Assembly: GCA_033764445.1 (NCBI GenBank)
Contig: JANRIZ010000063.1
Location: 1 to 24,403 of the forward strand
From: JANRIZ01 sp033764445
GTDB taxonomy: Bacteria; Verrucomicrobiota; Verrucomicrobiia; JAWXBN01
Length of the DNA: 24,403 bases
Direction: 5' to 3'
The translations under genes and the position numbers were made by a program. Under the pieces are notes generated by a model, which saw only the letters and a list, made by a program, of their open reading frames with translations, was not told where the DNA came from and ran no database searches. How positions within the stretch are numbered: position 1 is the stretch's first letter; each line of letters starts with the position of its first letter. Shown piece after piece: positions 14,912-22,706 of the stretch.

Positions 14912-16358
14912 TATCGCCTCCGCCGGGGGGAAGTTTCAAGCCCTGAGTTTCCGGGCTGCCGACCTGGAAAAACCAGGTGCCTTCCAGCATCTTGCCGCCG
15001 GATTTTTCGCGGGCCCGGATCGTGACATAACACGGGCCAAAGGGCAGTTCCTTCGGGGGTTGGACAGATACCAGGCGGGTTTGGGGATCAAACTTCGGAG
15101 GGATGGCCCCGACCTTACTGACCGTGACAACCAGTGTTTTCGGGTCGATGTCCTGCTCGGGCGAAAGCCGGGCGCTGATGACCGGTCTGTTCGAGTCCGC
15201 CAGCGTGCTCAGCGCGGGGGTGAGTTCCGACAGCAGCAGCCCCTCGTTTTTTTCGGAGAGGGAAAGGGCCTTTTCCAGGGGAAAATCGCGGGTGATGACA
15301 AACCGGTTCAGGTCCCGGGGGTCGCTGCCCGAATAATTGTTGGCGCCGCTGACAGTTGTGATGGCCTCGTAACCCGCCGCTTCCGTGAATTTGCGGACCA
15401 GGGCATTGTAGCCCCCGTACGGATAGGCAAAACTGCGGATCGGCACACCCAGTTTCTCCTCAAGGATTTTTTTGGGGGTCAGGGTCTCCTCCACAAGCCA
15501 TTTTTCATATTCCTCGTCGCCCCGTTTTCCGCGTTTGGTCATCAGGGAATGGGATTTGGAGTGGCAACCGATTTCCATCCCGTCCCTCATCATCTCGCGC
15601 AGATGGTCCCATGTGACCGCCCCCGCGCCCGAATCCACAAAATCCGTGTAGATGTAGAAAACCCAGGGATAGTTGAATTCCTTCAGGAGCGGGTAGGCTT
15701 TCTGGTGGACCGAGCGGAATCCGTCGTCGATGGTGATGACCAGGGATTTTTCCGGCAGGGCCGGTGTTTTTCCCTGCCAGAAGTCCAGGGCGCGGGACAG
15801 GGGAATGACCGTGTAGCCGCGGTCCCGGAAGGTTTGCAGGTGGCGCCGGAATTCCTCCGAACTGACGCTGTAGGGATTTCCCGGGCGGTCAAACTGGTGG
15901 TAACAGAGAATGGTGATGGTGGGTTTTTTGGAGAGACCCGTTTCGCTGACCGTGTTGGTGGGGGCGATGGGGGGAGTGTTGGTGACGGGAATTTCCGGCG
16001 GCGGGACCACGGGGGAATTGGTGGCAGGCACGGCATTGGTGACGGCCACCCAGTTGGTGGAGAGCAGGTAGTACGGATAAAGGGTGAGATTGGTTTTGGA
16101 GGAACCGAGAATGACCGGCACCGTGGAGGGTTTGTCCGAGGCGGGCACAAAAGTGGCATTTGAAAGGGAGTGATGATGAAAATTTGTGGGAGCCAGCAGG
16201 AGATTGGTCAGGATAACGGCCGTTTGAGGGATGGCGTTGGAGACAGTTTGTGGGGTGGGGGGCTGGGGGGGGAGCGCCGGGGGCACCGGTGCGGTCCGGT
16301 GGCAGGCGCCCAGCAACAGCAGCATCAGAAAAAGAGGCAGGGGGAGATTACGGGACAT
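14874..16358 (-). CDS. Polysaccharide deacetylase lipoprotein (NodB domain, CE4)
   Basis: A 494-residue predicted lipoprotein. The N-terminus MSRNLPLPLFLMLLLLGAC ends in a lipobox with acylated C19. Residues 20-145 are a Pro/Thr/Asn-rich linker. The NodB domain (about 146-340) opens with ITILCYHQFD and carries TIDDG (D211, D212), the metal-binding H266-x3-H270 and YPYGG (312-316), the CE4 motifs. Such enzymes remove N-acetyl groups from peptidoglycan, poly-GlcNAc or similar polymers in the envelope. The C-terminal 140 residues look like a beta-sandwich. I chose the start at 16358 for the lipobox; the frame is open further upstream to 16481, but that would bury the signal inside gmhA. It overlaps gmhA by 11 bp. 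Confidence 0.88.
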   Translation of the reverse strand: MSRNLPLPLFLMLLLLGACHRTAPVPPALPPQPPTPQTVSNAIPQTAVILTNLLLAPTNFHHHSLSNATFVPASDKPSTVPVILGSSKTNLTLYPYYLLSTNWVAVTNAVPATNSPVVPPPEIPVTNTPPIAPTNTVSETGLSKKPTITILCYHQFDRPGNPYSVSSEEFRRHLQTFRDRGYTVIPLSRALDFWQGKTPALPEKSLVITIDDGFRSVHQKAYPLLKEFNYPWVFYIYTDFVDSGAGAVTWDHLREMMRDGMEIGCHSKSHSLMTKRGKRGDEEYEKWLVEETLTPKKILEEKLGVPIRSFAYPYGGYNALVRKFTEAAGYEAITTVSGANNYSGSDPRDLNRFVITRDFPLEKALSLSEKNEGLLLSELTPALSTLADSNRPVISARLSPEQDIDPKTLVVTVSKVGAIPPKFDPQTRLVSVQPPKELPFGPCYVTIRAREKSGGKMLEGTWFFQVGSPETQGLKLPPGGGDNVPPHAPHPDTR

Positions 16359-16914
16359 ACACGCGGTCGACGATTTCGAGCACGCAGTGCAGGATGAACG
16401 TGTGGGCCTCCTGAATGCGTGCGGTGTTTTGTGAGGGGATGATGATTTCCAGATCGGAGAGGCCGCGGCATGTGCCGCCATCCTTGCCCAGAAGTGCCGC
16501 CGTCAAAAGCCCGGCCGAGCGCCCGGCCTGCAAAGCCTTGACGATGGAGGGGGACTGGCCACTGGTTGAAAAAACCACCAGCAGGTCGCCCTTGCTGCCA
16601 AGGCCCTCAATCTGACGTGAAAAAACGGCATCGTATCCGTAATCATTGGCGATGCAGGTCAGTGCCTGGCTGTCCGCCGTCAGGGCGATCCCCGGCAGGG
16701 AGCGCCGGTTTTTGTTGTAGCGGCCCACGAGTTCCTCGGTCATGTGCTGGGCGTCGGCGGCACTGCCCCCGTTGCCGCAGGTGAGCAGTTTGCCGCCGGA
16801 TTGCAGGGTGGAAACCAGCCGGTCGCCCAGGGTTTGGATGGCGGGCAGCAACGGGCCCAGCGAGGATTGGACCGCGAGGCTTTCGGAGAGAAAGGGTTCG
16901 AGAAAGGAACTCAT
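16348..16914 (-). CDS. gmhA: Phosphoheptose isomerase (sedoheptulose 7-phosphate isomerase)
   Basis: A 188-residue single-SIS-domain protein, near the usual GmhA length. CGNGGSAADAQHMTEELVGRY (46-66) holds zinc ligands H57 and E61. STSGQSPSIVKAL (116-128) is the phosphate-binding SIS loop. QEAHTFILH (168-176) supplies Q168 and H176. These correspond to E. coli H61, E65, Q172 and H180 as I recall, with a constant offset of 4. The enzyme makes D-glycero-D-manno-heptose 7-phosphate, the first step to ADP-heptose for LPS inner core. I start at ATG 16914, where homology begins; an upstream in-frame start at 17019 would cross the divergent promoter region. No Shine-Dalgarno sequence is seen. It is the first gene of the four-gene minus-strand envelope operon. 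Confidence 0.92.
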   Translation of the reverse strand: MSSFLEPFLSESLAVQSSLGPLLPAIQTLGDRLVSTLQSGGKLLTCGNGGSAADAQHMTEELVGRYNKNRRSLPGIALTADSQALTCIANDYGYDAVFSRQIEGLGSKGDLLVVFSTSGQSPSIVKALQAGRSAGLLTAALLGKDGGTCRGLSDLEIIIPSQNTARIQEAHTFILHCVLEIVDRVYVP

Positions 16915-16933
16915 AAGTGTGGGGATGGGAAGG

Positions 16934-16961
16934 ACTATAATCCGCTGCGAAGACTTGTCAT
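16934..16961 (-). promoter_or_regulatory. Promoter of the gmhA operon (minus strand), possibly bidirectional
   Basis: On the minus strand ATGACA (16961-16956) and TATAGT (16939-16934) are spaced by 16 nt, each matching the sigma-70 consensus in five of six positions, and lie 20 nt before the gmhA start. On the plus strand the same site reads TATAAT at 16936-16941, so the -10 could also serve the divergent LptF/LptG gene, though no plus-strand -35 is visible. Confidence 0.55.
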
Positions 16962-17126
16962 CAGCAAAGTTTCCCGCCAGTGTGTCCCGGATTTCCCATG
17001 CTCCATCTTCCCGGTACATTTCTTGAAAAGTTCCAGCGGTTGATCCGCCGTCTGGACGGGGTTCCCCCCGGGGAAAACGGTCAAAATGCCCGGGGAAAAG
17101 TGCCGGCGGGATACAACGGCCTTTGT

Positions 17127-18215
17127 GTGCCGGGTTTCCGGGTCCTCGACATCCACATCTTCCGGGAATTTCTCCTGCCCCTGGCTTTTCTGGTCTTTGC
17201 CCTGACCAGTATCTTCCTGGTTTTTGTGCTCATGAGCGAGCTCAACGACCTGATCGCCCTCAAACTCGGGTTCTGGGATGTGTGTTATTACCTTTACCTG
17301 AATATCCCCTACCTGCTCAAGCGGATGCTGCCGGTGGCCTATCTCGTGGCCATCATCTATTTTCTGATGACCCTGGCCAAAAACAACGAGATTGTGGCCA
17401 TGCGTGCCAGCGGCATTTCCCTGTTCCGGTTTTCCTCCCCCGTGCTCGTGGCGGCGGTCATGGGCAGCCTTTTTCTGACGGGGATCAATCGCGAGGTGAT
17501 TCCCCTCACCGAGATGCAGGCCAAACAGATGCTCGTCCTGGGCAAAACAAACGAGGCCGGGGACGTGGTCCGGCACAACGTCCAGTTCATGCACTTTGGC
17601 ACCAGCCGCAGCTGGTACGTCCAGGAATTCAACATCAGCCGCAATTCCCTGCGGAACATTGAGATCACCGAGCAGGACCCCAACGGCCGGGATCGCCGCA
17701 AGATTTATGCCCGGTCCGCCGCATGGGAAAATGGAAAATGGCATTTTATGGACGTGCGTGAGTTTTATTTTGATCCCCAGGGGGGGGCCACCGAGGCCAA
17801 CAGACCCACGGCCAACTATGACGAGTTTTTTGAGAATCCCCGGCAGATTCTGACCGTCAGCAAGGACGTGGACGCGATGAGCGTCAGCCAGTTGCAGGAG
17901 TTTTTTGCGCAGTCCGGGGAGTTTTCCCCGCGGCGGCTGGCGCCCTATCTGACCGTGTATTATTACCGGTTTGCCCTCGGCTGGTCGGTGCTGGTGGTGG
18001 CACTTTTTTCGATCCCCTTTGCGGCGGGAATCACCAAGCGCGACCCCGTGGCGGGGGTCGCCTATCCCCTCGTGCTTTTTGTGGCGATGCATTTTATGAC
18101 GGAATTTTTCCTGGCCCTGGGCAAGGGCGCCCGCATGCCCGCCCTGGTCGCCGCCTGGCTGCCCCTGCTGATTTTTGGTGCGTTGGGCGCGTGGCTGATG
18201 TGGCGAAAACGGTAG
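17127..18215 (+). CDS. LptF/LptG family LPS export permease (YjgP/YjgQ)
   Basis: About 362 residues from the GTG at 17127. Homology begins with VLDIHIFREFLLPLAFLVF, the usual start of LptF/LptG. Three N-terminal helices contain REFLLP..., LLKRMLPVAYLVAIIYFL and RFSSPVLVAAVMGSLFL. A periplasmic beta-jellyroll domain follows (from NREVIPLTEMQAKQM to roughly DEFFENPRQIL), then three C-terminal helices ending MPALVAAWLPLLIFGALGAWLMWRKR. With LptB these permeases extract LPS from the inner membrane and load it onto LptC/LptA. Which paralogue this is cannot be decided. The start is uncertain: the frame is open from upstream with GTG at 17100 and ATG at 16998 as alternatives. It diverges from gmhA, joining LPS core synthesis and export. 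Confidence 0.88.
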   Translation: MPGFRVLDIHIFREFLLPLAFLVFALTSIFLVFVLMSELNDLIALKLGFWDVCYYLYLNIPYLLKRMLPVAYLVAIIYFLMTLAKNNEIVAMRASGISLFRFSSPVLVAAVMGSLFLTGINREVIPLTEMQAKQMLVLGKTNEAGDVVRHNVQFMHFGTSRSWYVQEFNISRNSLRNIEITEQDPNGRDRRKIYARSAAWENGKWHFMDVREFYFDPQGGATEANRPTANYDEFFENPRQILTVSKDVDAMSVSQLQEFFAQSGEFSPRRLAPYLTVYYYRFALGWSVLVVALFSIPFAAGITKRDPVAGVAYPLVLFVAMHFMTEFFLALGKGARMPALVAAWLPLLIFGALGAWLMWRKR

Positions 18216-18614
18216 CCGCATGAACATTGCACGGCCAGCCAATGGCATGGGCTATGCCAACCCATTGGGAAAAGCCCTGCGATTCCGTCGCCCTGACAGG
18301 GCTTTTCCTTGGAATCCCGTTTTCCTGGGGCGTTTCAGGGCGGGGACGCGTGCGCTCCCCGGTCGGTTCTGAAAGAATCCCTCCTCTTGGATTTTGTGCC
18401 TTTTTGCGGCCAAAATGCGGCGTCGATTGATGATCTCAACGGGAATCCAATATGCACGTGACGGAGACCAACAGTTGCGACGGGGATGTGAAGAGTGAGG
18501 GAGTCGAACTGACATCGGCGTTTTCTGCGACATCCCGACCCATCCGGGACAAGTCTGCGGGGGGCTGCTTGTACGGCTCTTGGGGTTTTGCGTGCTGATT
18601 GTCGGACGCCAGTT
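18216..18614. other. 399-bp convergent intergenic region without a recognisable gene
   Basis: Both flanking genes end here (LptF/LptG permease from the left, coaC from the right). Open frames exist but show no family resemblance or ribosome sites. The left third holds strong hairpins (18243-18308). Further elements are CGGGGA...TCCCCG around the GACGCGTGCGC at about 18343-18363, and a 7-bp inverted pair GGGATGT (18483-18489) / ACATCCC (18530-18536). A GAGTCGAAC at 18502-18510 resembles a reversed tRNA T-loop but no tRNA fold is possible. Possible contents are terminators, a dispersed palindromic element or a structured RNA. Confidence 0.6.
18243..18308. repeat. Tandem hairpins (inverted repeats), possible terminator or palindromic element
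   Basis: TGGCAT (18243-18248) pairs with ATGCCA (18254-18259) around a 5-nt loop. Immediately after, GGAAAAGCCCTG (18268-18279) pairs perfectly with CAGGGCTTTTCC (18297-18308). That 12-bp stem has a 17-nt loop which itself contains CGA/TCG. The U-rich right arm could terminate the LptF/LptG transcript 80-90 nt after its stop, but there is no T-tract beyond the stem, so a dispersed repeat element is equally possible. Confidence 0.6.
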
Positions 18615-19169
18615 TCAAGCGGGCCGTCCGGCGCACAACTTCTGAATCTTCTGGGCCAGATCGTCGATATTCCAGAGGCGTCCGATTCCCTCATAGCCGC
18701 AGGCGAGCAGGCCTTTTTCGGGGCCGATGAAGCGGACTTTTCGTTGTGTGAGTGTGGCGACATTTTCCCGGGTGGCCGGGTGGAGCCACATTTTGCCGTT
18801 CATCGCCGGGGCCATGACAATCGGCGCGCGGGTGGCCAGCAAAATGCAGGTGAGAGCGTCGTCGGCCATGCCGTGGGCGGCCTTGGCGATCAGGTTGGCC
18901 GTGGCTGGGGCGACGACCACCAGGTCCGCCGAGTCCGCCAGGGCGATGTGCCCCGGCTGCCAGGAGGTTTCCTCGTGGAGACTGGTGAGGACCGGGTTGC
19001 GGGAGAGGGTTTGGAGGGTCAGGGGCGTGATGAATTTCTGGGCGTCGGCGGTCATGACACAATGCACGTCGTGGCCCGCCTGACGCAGGCGGCTGCAGAG
19101 GTCCGCCGCCTTGTAGGCGGCGATTGAGCCGGTGAGGCCAAGAACGATGCGGGCGGGTTTGTGGGGCAT
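18615..19169 (-). CDS. coaC: Phosphopantothenoylcysteine decarboxylase, stand-alone CoaC
   Basis: A 184-residue flavoprotein of the HFCD family. GLTGSIAAYKAADL (11-24) opens the Rossmann-like FMN domain. H74 (in QPGHIALAD) is the catalytic His. APATANLIAKAAHGMADD (87-104) and the PAMN motif (121-124, followed by GKMWLHPATREN) are intact, as is the reductive Cys in LLACGYEGIGR (C157). It decarboxylates 4'-phosphopantothenoylcysteine to 4'-phosphopantetheine in CoA synthesis. In many bacteria this domain is fused to CoaB as a protein of about 400 residues. Here the frame stops after CoaC and no CoaB motif appears downstream, so CoaB must be elsewhere. A GGAG precedes the ATG, which is 14 nt after gmk. 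Flavin prenyltransferase (UbiX) is less likely given PAMN. Confidence 0.88.
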   Translation of the reverse strand: MPHKPARIVLGLTGSIAAYKAADLCSRLRQAGHDVHCVMTADAQKFITPLTLQTLSRNPVLTSLHEETSWQPGHIALADSADLVVVAPATANLIAKAAHGMADDALTCILLATRAPIVMAPAMNGKMWLHPATRENVATLTQRKVRFIGPEKGLLACGYEGIGRLWNIDDLAQKIQKLCAGRPA

Positions 19170-19183
19170 GGGAGGACTCCGGA

Positions 19184-19789
19184 TCAGATTTCACCGAGGA
19201 TCAGCCGCGAGGAATGGTAGCGTTCCGCCTTCATGATCGCGCGGAATTTGTCGAGATCCTCCTCGATCGAGCCGCTGAGAATCGTGTATTTGTACTCGCT
19301 CCAGTGGCGCATTTCCTGACGGGCATTTTCCAGGCGGAGCCGGATCTGCTCCTCGCTTTCGGTCTGGCGTTTGCGCAGACGGCGTTCGAGTTCGGCAAAG
19401 GTCGGAGGCATGATGAAGATATCCGCCAGGCAGGATTTGAGGCGGGCATCCGAAAGGGTGCGGATGGCGGCCGCCCCCTGGATGTCGATATCCAGGAGGA
19501 TGTCCTTCCCCTGGTCGAGACTGTCAAAGACCGTTTTTTTGAGGGTGCCATAGAAATTGCCGTGCACGGTGGCATGTTCCAGAAAGTCCCCGGCGCGGAT
19601 TTTTTCCTCGAAGGCCCCGCGGGAGAGGAAAAAATAGTCCTCGCCGTCGGCTTCACCCGGACGCGGGGGCCGGGTGGTGCACGAGATCGAGTAGGTGAAG
19701 TCGTCGCGCTGGCGCAGGCTGTTGCAGAGGGTGGTTTTGCCCGCGCCCGAGGGGGCGGAAACCACAAAAAGAGTGCCGAGACGTTGCAT
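19184..19789 (-). CDS. gmk: Guanylate kinase
   Basis: A 201-residue protein, typical for Gmk, phosphorylating GMP to GDP. It has LFVVSAPSGAGKTTL with the P-loop near residues 11-18, SISCTTRPPRPGEADGEDYFFL (the GMP-binding segment with Arg, Tyr and acidic residues), FLEHATVHGNFYGT, and DIDIQGAAAIR. The ATG at 19789 has an AAAGGGGGG ribosome site just upstream; an extension to 19828 would add 13 residues lacking homology and would bypass that site, so it was rejected. It forms a pair with coaC. The common rpoZ gene, often found between gmk and coaBC, is absent. Confidence 0.96.
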   Translation of the reverse strand: MQRLGTLFVVSAPSGAGKTTLCNSLRQRDDFTYSISCTTRPPRPGEADGEDYFFLSRGAFEEKIRAGDFLEHATVHGNFYGTLKKTVFDSLDQGKDILLDIDIQGAAAIRTLSDARLKSCLADIFIMPPTFAELERRLRKRQTESEEQIRLRLENARQEMRHWSEYKYTILSGSIEEDLDKFRAIMKAERYHSSRLILGEI

Positions 19790-19860
19790 CAGGCCCCCCT
19801 TTCTGCCCAAAGCCGGGGAGGTTGCCAATCAATTAATGTGACGGTCGCGGTTCCGCCCCA

Positions 19861-19920
19861 TTGAGGGTTGCAACTTTTGATTCTCAACGCTAGCTTTTGG
19901 TTCCGATTCCTTTTTATATT
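19861..19920 (+). promoter_or_regulatory. Candidate control region of the pilus ATPase operon
   Basis: TATATT (19915-19920) resembles a -10 element and stands 7 nt before the GTG at 19928; no good -35 is at the right distance. Upstream, TTGAG (19861-19865) and CTCAA (19882-19886) are inverted around a GTTGCAAC palindrome (19867-19874), a possible operator in the space divergent with gmk. Confidence 0.3.
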
Positions 19921-19927
19921 CCCTGTT

Positions 19928-21625
19928 GTGAACGACGATCTGATCATCGATATTCTTCTGGACGTGGGGCTCGTCAATCGGACCCAGGTCGAGGAGGGCC
20001 GGGAGAAGGCCGCCACGGCCGGTTCCTCCGTGGTGGATGCATTGATTGGGGCGGGGCATCTGGCGCGTCCCGACCTGCTGCAGGCGGTGGCCAGCGCGTA
20101 CGGGATGGAGGTCGTCTCCCTGAACGGACGCCAGTTTTCAAAGGAGGTCATCGATGCCGTCCCGGCGCATGTGGCCAAACGGTACAAGGTCATGCCCGTC
20201 CACACCACCGAACACTCCGTGATGATCGCCCTGAGCGAGCCCGACGACCTGGACCTGGTCGAGACCCTCCGCCACATTCTCCACAAACATGTCGATCCGG
20301 TTGTCGCCTCCGCCGAGGAAATTGACGCGGCCGTCACCAACTACTACGGGACGCTGGCGGACATGGACAGAATCGTCACGGACATGACCGAGGGGGACGC
20401 CGTGGCCACCCGGGCGGATGCCACCTTTGACGAGGATGAGGGGGACCAGAAGGAGGACTCCGCAGTGGTGCGGCTGGTCATGAAGTTTCTGACCGACGCC
20501 CAGCGCCGCCGTGCCTCGGACATCCACGTCGAACCCCTGGAGAAAAAAATCCGTGTCCGTTACCGGATCGACGGCGTCCTGGTGGAGGTTGACAATCCCC
20601 ACAAGCGCCTGCAGGGGGCGATCATCAACCGCATCAAGATCATGTCCCGGATGAGCATCGCCGAGAAACGCATCCCGCAGGACGGGCGCATCCAGTTTCT
20701 TTACGAGGGCAAACCCATCGATCTGCGTGTTTCCACCGTGCCGACGGTCCATGGCGAGAGCATCGTCATGCGTATCCTGGACAAGAGCGGGCTGACCCTG
20801 GGGCTGCCCCAGCTCGGGTTCCTGTCCGATGACCAGGCCACGTTTGAGAAACTCATCACCCTTCCCGACGGCATCATCCTGGTGACCGGTCCGACCGGCT
20901 CGGGCAAAACCACCACGTTGTACGGCTGCCTCAACTACATGAACAAACCCGACCGGAAGATCATGACCGTTGAGGATCCGGTGGAATACGAAATGAGCGG
21001 CATCAACCAGGTGGCCGTCCGTGAGGACATTGGCATGACCTTTTCGATGGCGCTCCGGTCCATTTTGCGCCAGGCCCCCAACATCATCATGATCGGTGAA
21101 ATCCGCGATCTGGAAACGGCCAATATCGCCGTCAATGCCTCACTGACCGGGCATCTGGTGCTTTCAACCCTCCACACCAATGACGCCCCCAGTGCGATCA
21201 CCCGTCTCATTGACATCGGGGTCAAGCCCTTCCTGTGCGCCTCATCGATCCGGGCCATCATGGCCCAGCGTCTGGTGCGCAAGGTCTGTGCAAATTGCTC
21301 GGCCCCCTACACCCCCACCGAGGCGGAGATCAATTCCCTGCGCATTCCCGAGGCGCAGCTTTCCTCGGCGACCTTCAAAAAGGGTGCGGGGTGTGAAAAA
21401 TGCAACGGCAGCGGGTACAAGGGGCGGATGGGGATCTTTGAGGTGTTTCTGATCAATGACGAGATCCGGCGGATGATCTTTGACAAGACCGGCGCGAGCA
21501 TTTTGCGGCAGCGGGCCCGGGAGCTGGGGATGCGGACCCTGCGCGAGGACGGCATGCGCAAGGTCCTGGGCGGTCTGACCACCCCCGAGGAGGTCATCAG
21601 CATCACCATGGGAGACAAGGAATAA
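19928..21625 (+). CDS. PilB/GspE-family type IV pilus or type II secretion assembly ATPase (first of two)
   Basis: About 565 residues from the GTG at 19928. An N-terminal MshEN/GSPII_E-N-like domain (about 1-145) is followed by an acidic linker. The hexameric ATPase core has ASDIHVEP (196-203), Walker A GPTGSGKT (321-328), the Asp box TVEDPVEYE (347-355), Walker B IIMIGEIRD (386-394) and the His box TGHLVLSTLHT (407-417). A zinc site with C454-x2-C457 and C489-x2-C492 is typical of GspE/PilB. It powers pilin or pseudopilin polymerisation at the inner membrane. No clear ribosome site precedes the GTG; upstream extension gives a hydrophobic N-terminus foreign to the family. PilB and GspE cannot be separated without the neighbouring pilin and PilC genes. 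It lies 2 nt before pilT. Confidence 0.93.
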   Translation: MNDDLIIDILLDVGLVNRTQVEEGREKAATAGSSVVDALIGAGHLARPDLLQAVASAYGMEVVSLNGRQFSKEVIDAVPAHVAKRYKVMPVHTTEHSVMIALSEPDDLDLVETLRHILHKHVDPVVASAEEIDAAVTNYYGTLADMDRIVTDMTEGDAVATRADATFDEDEGDQKEDSAVVRLVMKFLTDAQRRRASDIHVEPLEKKIRVRYRIDGVLVEVDNPHKRLQGAIINRIKIMSRMSIAEKRIPQDGRIQFLYEGKPIDLRVSTVPTVHGESIVMRILDKSGLTLGLPQLGFLSDDQATFEKLITLPDGIILVTGPTGSGKTTTLYGCLNYMNKPDRKIMTVEDPVEYEMSGINQVAVREDIGMTFSMALRSILRQAPNIIMIGEIRDLETANIAVNASLTGHLVLSTLHTNDAPSAITRLIDIGVKPFLCASSIRAIMAQRLVRKVCANCSAPYTPTEAEINSLRIPEAQLSSATFKKGAGCEKCNGSGYKGRMGIFEVFLINDEIRRMIFDKTGASILRQRARELGMRTLREDGMRKVLGGLTTPEEVISITMGDKE

Positions 21626-21627
21626 CC

Positions 21628-22701
21628 ATGTCCGACGCATCCGACGTGTCCATCGAGCAGCTTCTGGATTTTATGATCCAGGCCCGTGGCTCCGACCTGC
21701 ACATCACCGTGGGGTTCCCTCCCGCGTGTCGGCTCAATGGCAGCATCCGGGGACTGGACCTGCCCCCGCTCAAACCCGAGGATACCGAGCATCTGGTCAA
21801 GTCCATCACCTCCGAGGACCGCCAGCAGCAGTTGCGCGAGGCGGGCAGTGTGGATTTCGGTTTTTCCTACGGGGAGATCGCCCGGTTCCGCGTCAATGTT
21901 TTCCGGCAGAAGGGCAGCCTGGCCATGGTTTTGCGGCAGATTCCCTCGAAGTTGCTGACTTTGTCGGATGTGGGCCTGCCCCCGAGCATCCAGGAGGTGC
22001 TTGACCTGCCGCGCGGGATGGTATTGGTGACCGGACCGACCGGCTCGGGAAAGTCCACGACCCTGGCGGCGATGATCAATTTCATCAATGAAAACCGCAG
22101 CGACCACATCATCACCATCGAGGACCCGATCGAATATTTCCATCCGCACAAACGCTGCATTGTCAACCAGCGCGAGGTGGGCTCCGACACCAAGACCTTT
22201 GCCGATGCGCTCCGGCGGGCCCTGCGCGAGGACCCGGATGTGATCCTGGTGGGCGAAATGCGCGATCTGGAAACCATGGAATCCGCCATCAATGCCGCCG
22301 AGACCGGACATCTGGTCTTTGCCACGCTCCACACCACCGGGGCGGCCCGCACGGTGGACCGCATCGTCGGCGCCTTTCCCATGAACCAGCAGGACCAGAT
22401 CCGCATCCAGCTGGCGGGGAATCTGCGGGCGGTTGTCTCCCAGCTGCTGCTGCCCACCGCCGACGGCAACGGACGGGTGGCCTGCCACGAGATCATGATC
22501 AACAATGACGCCATCGCCTCGAAAATCCGAGACAACAAGAGTTTTGCCATCATCTCGGACATCCAGACGGGCAGCAAGGCGGGCATGCGCAGCCTCGACC
22601 AGCATCTGGTCGAACTCTTCCGGGCCGGGTTGATCGATATCTCCCAGGTGATGACCAAGTGCCAGCGTCCGGACGATATCCGGGCCTATCTGAAAGGATA
22701 A
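21628..22701 (+). CDS. pilT: Twitching motility retraction ATPase PilT
   Basis: A 357-residue protein, the normal PilT length and without the PilB zinc site. GSDLHITVGFPP (21-32) is the PilT N-terminal signature. Walker A is GPTGSGKST (136-144), the Asp box TIEDPIEY (163-170), Walker B ILVGEMRD (206-213) and the His box TGHLVFATLHT (226-236). The conserved C-terminal AIRNLIRE retraction motif appears in a variant form, AIASKIRDNK (294-303), followed by MRSLDQHL. The enzyme depolymerises type IV pili to drive twitching or DNA uptake. An AAGGA ribosome site overlaps the end of the upstream ATPase gene. PilU is a close relative, but the position between two assembly ATPases favours PilT. Confidence 0.93.
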   Translation: MSDASDVSIEQLLDFMIQARGSDLHITVGFPPACRLNGSIRGLDLPPLKPEDTEHLVKSITSEDRQQQLREAGSVDFGFSYGEIARFRVNVFRQKGSLAMVLRQIPSKLLTLSDVGLPPSIQEVLDLPRGMVLVTGPTGSGKSTTLAAMINFINENRSDHIITIEDPIEYFHPHKRCIVNQREVGSDTKTFADALRRALREDPDVILVGEMRDLETMESAINAAETGHLVFATLHTTGAARTVDRIVGAFPMNQQDQIRIQLAGNLRAVVSQLLLPTADGNGRVACHEIMINNDAIASKIRDNKSFAIISDIQTGSKAGMRSLDQHLVELFRAGLIDISQVMTKCQRPDDIRAYLKG

Positions 22702-22706
22702 CCCCC

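Noticed and set aside
14622..16163. 513-codon open frame on the plus strand
   Set aside because: It is antisense to the deacetylase and protease genes, has no family resemblance, and follows from high-GC codon use on the other strand.
16359..16481. Longer N-terminus for the deacetylase
   Set aside because: It would overlap gmhA by over 130 bp and bury the lipoprotein signal peptide.
16935..18248. 437-codon open frame on the minus strand
   Set aside because: It mirrors the LptF/LptG gene, with low-complexity His/Gly/Lys-rich sequence typical of an antisense shadow.
18495..18515. tRNA-like T-loop (GAGTCGAAC read in reverse)
   Set aside because: The T-stem does not pair and no acceptor or anticodon arm can be formed around it.
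21307..22605. 432-codon minus-strand frame opposite the pilus ATPases
   Set aside because: Antisense to clear PilB and PilT motifs; no independent evidence.
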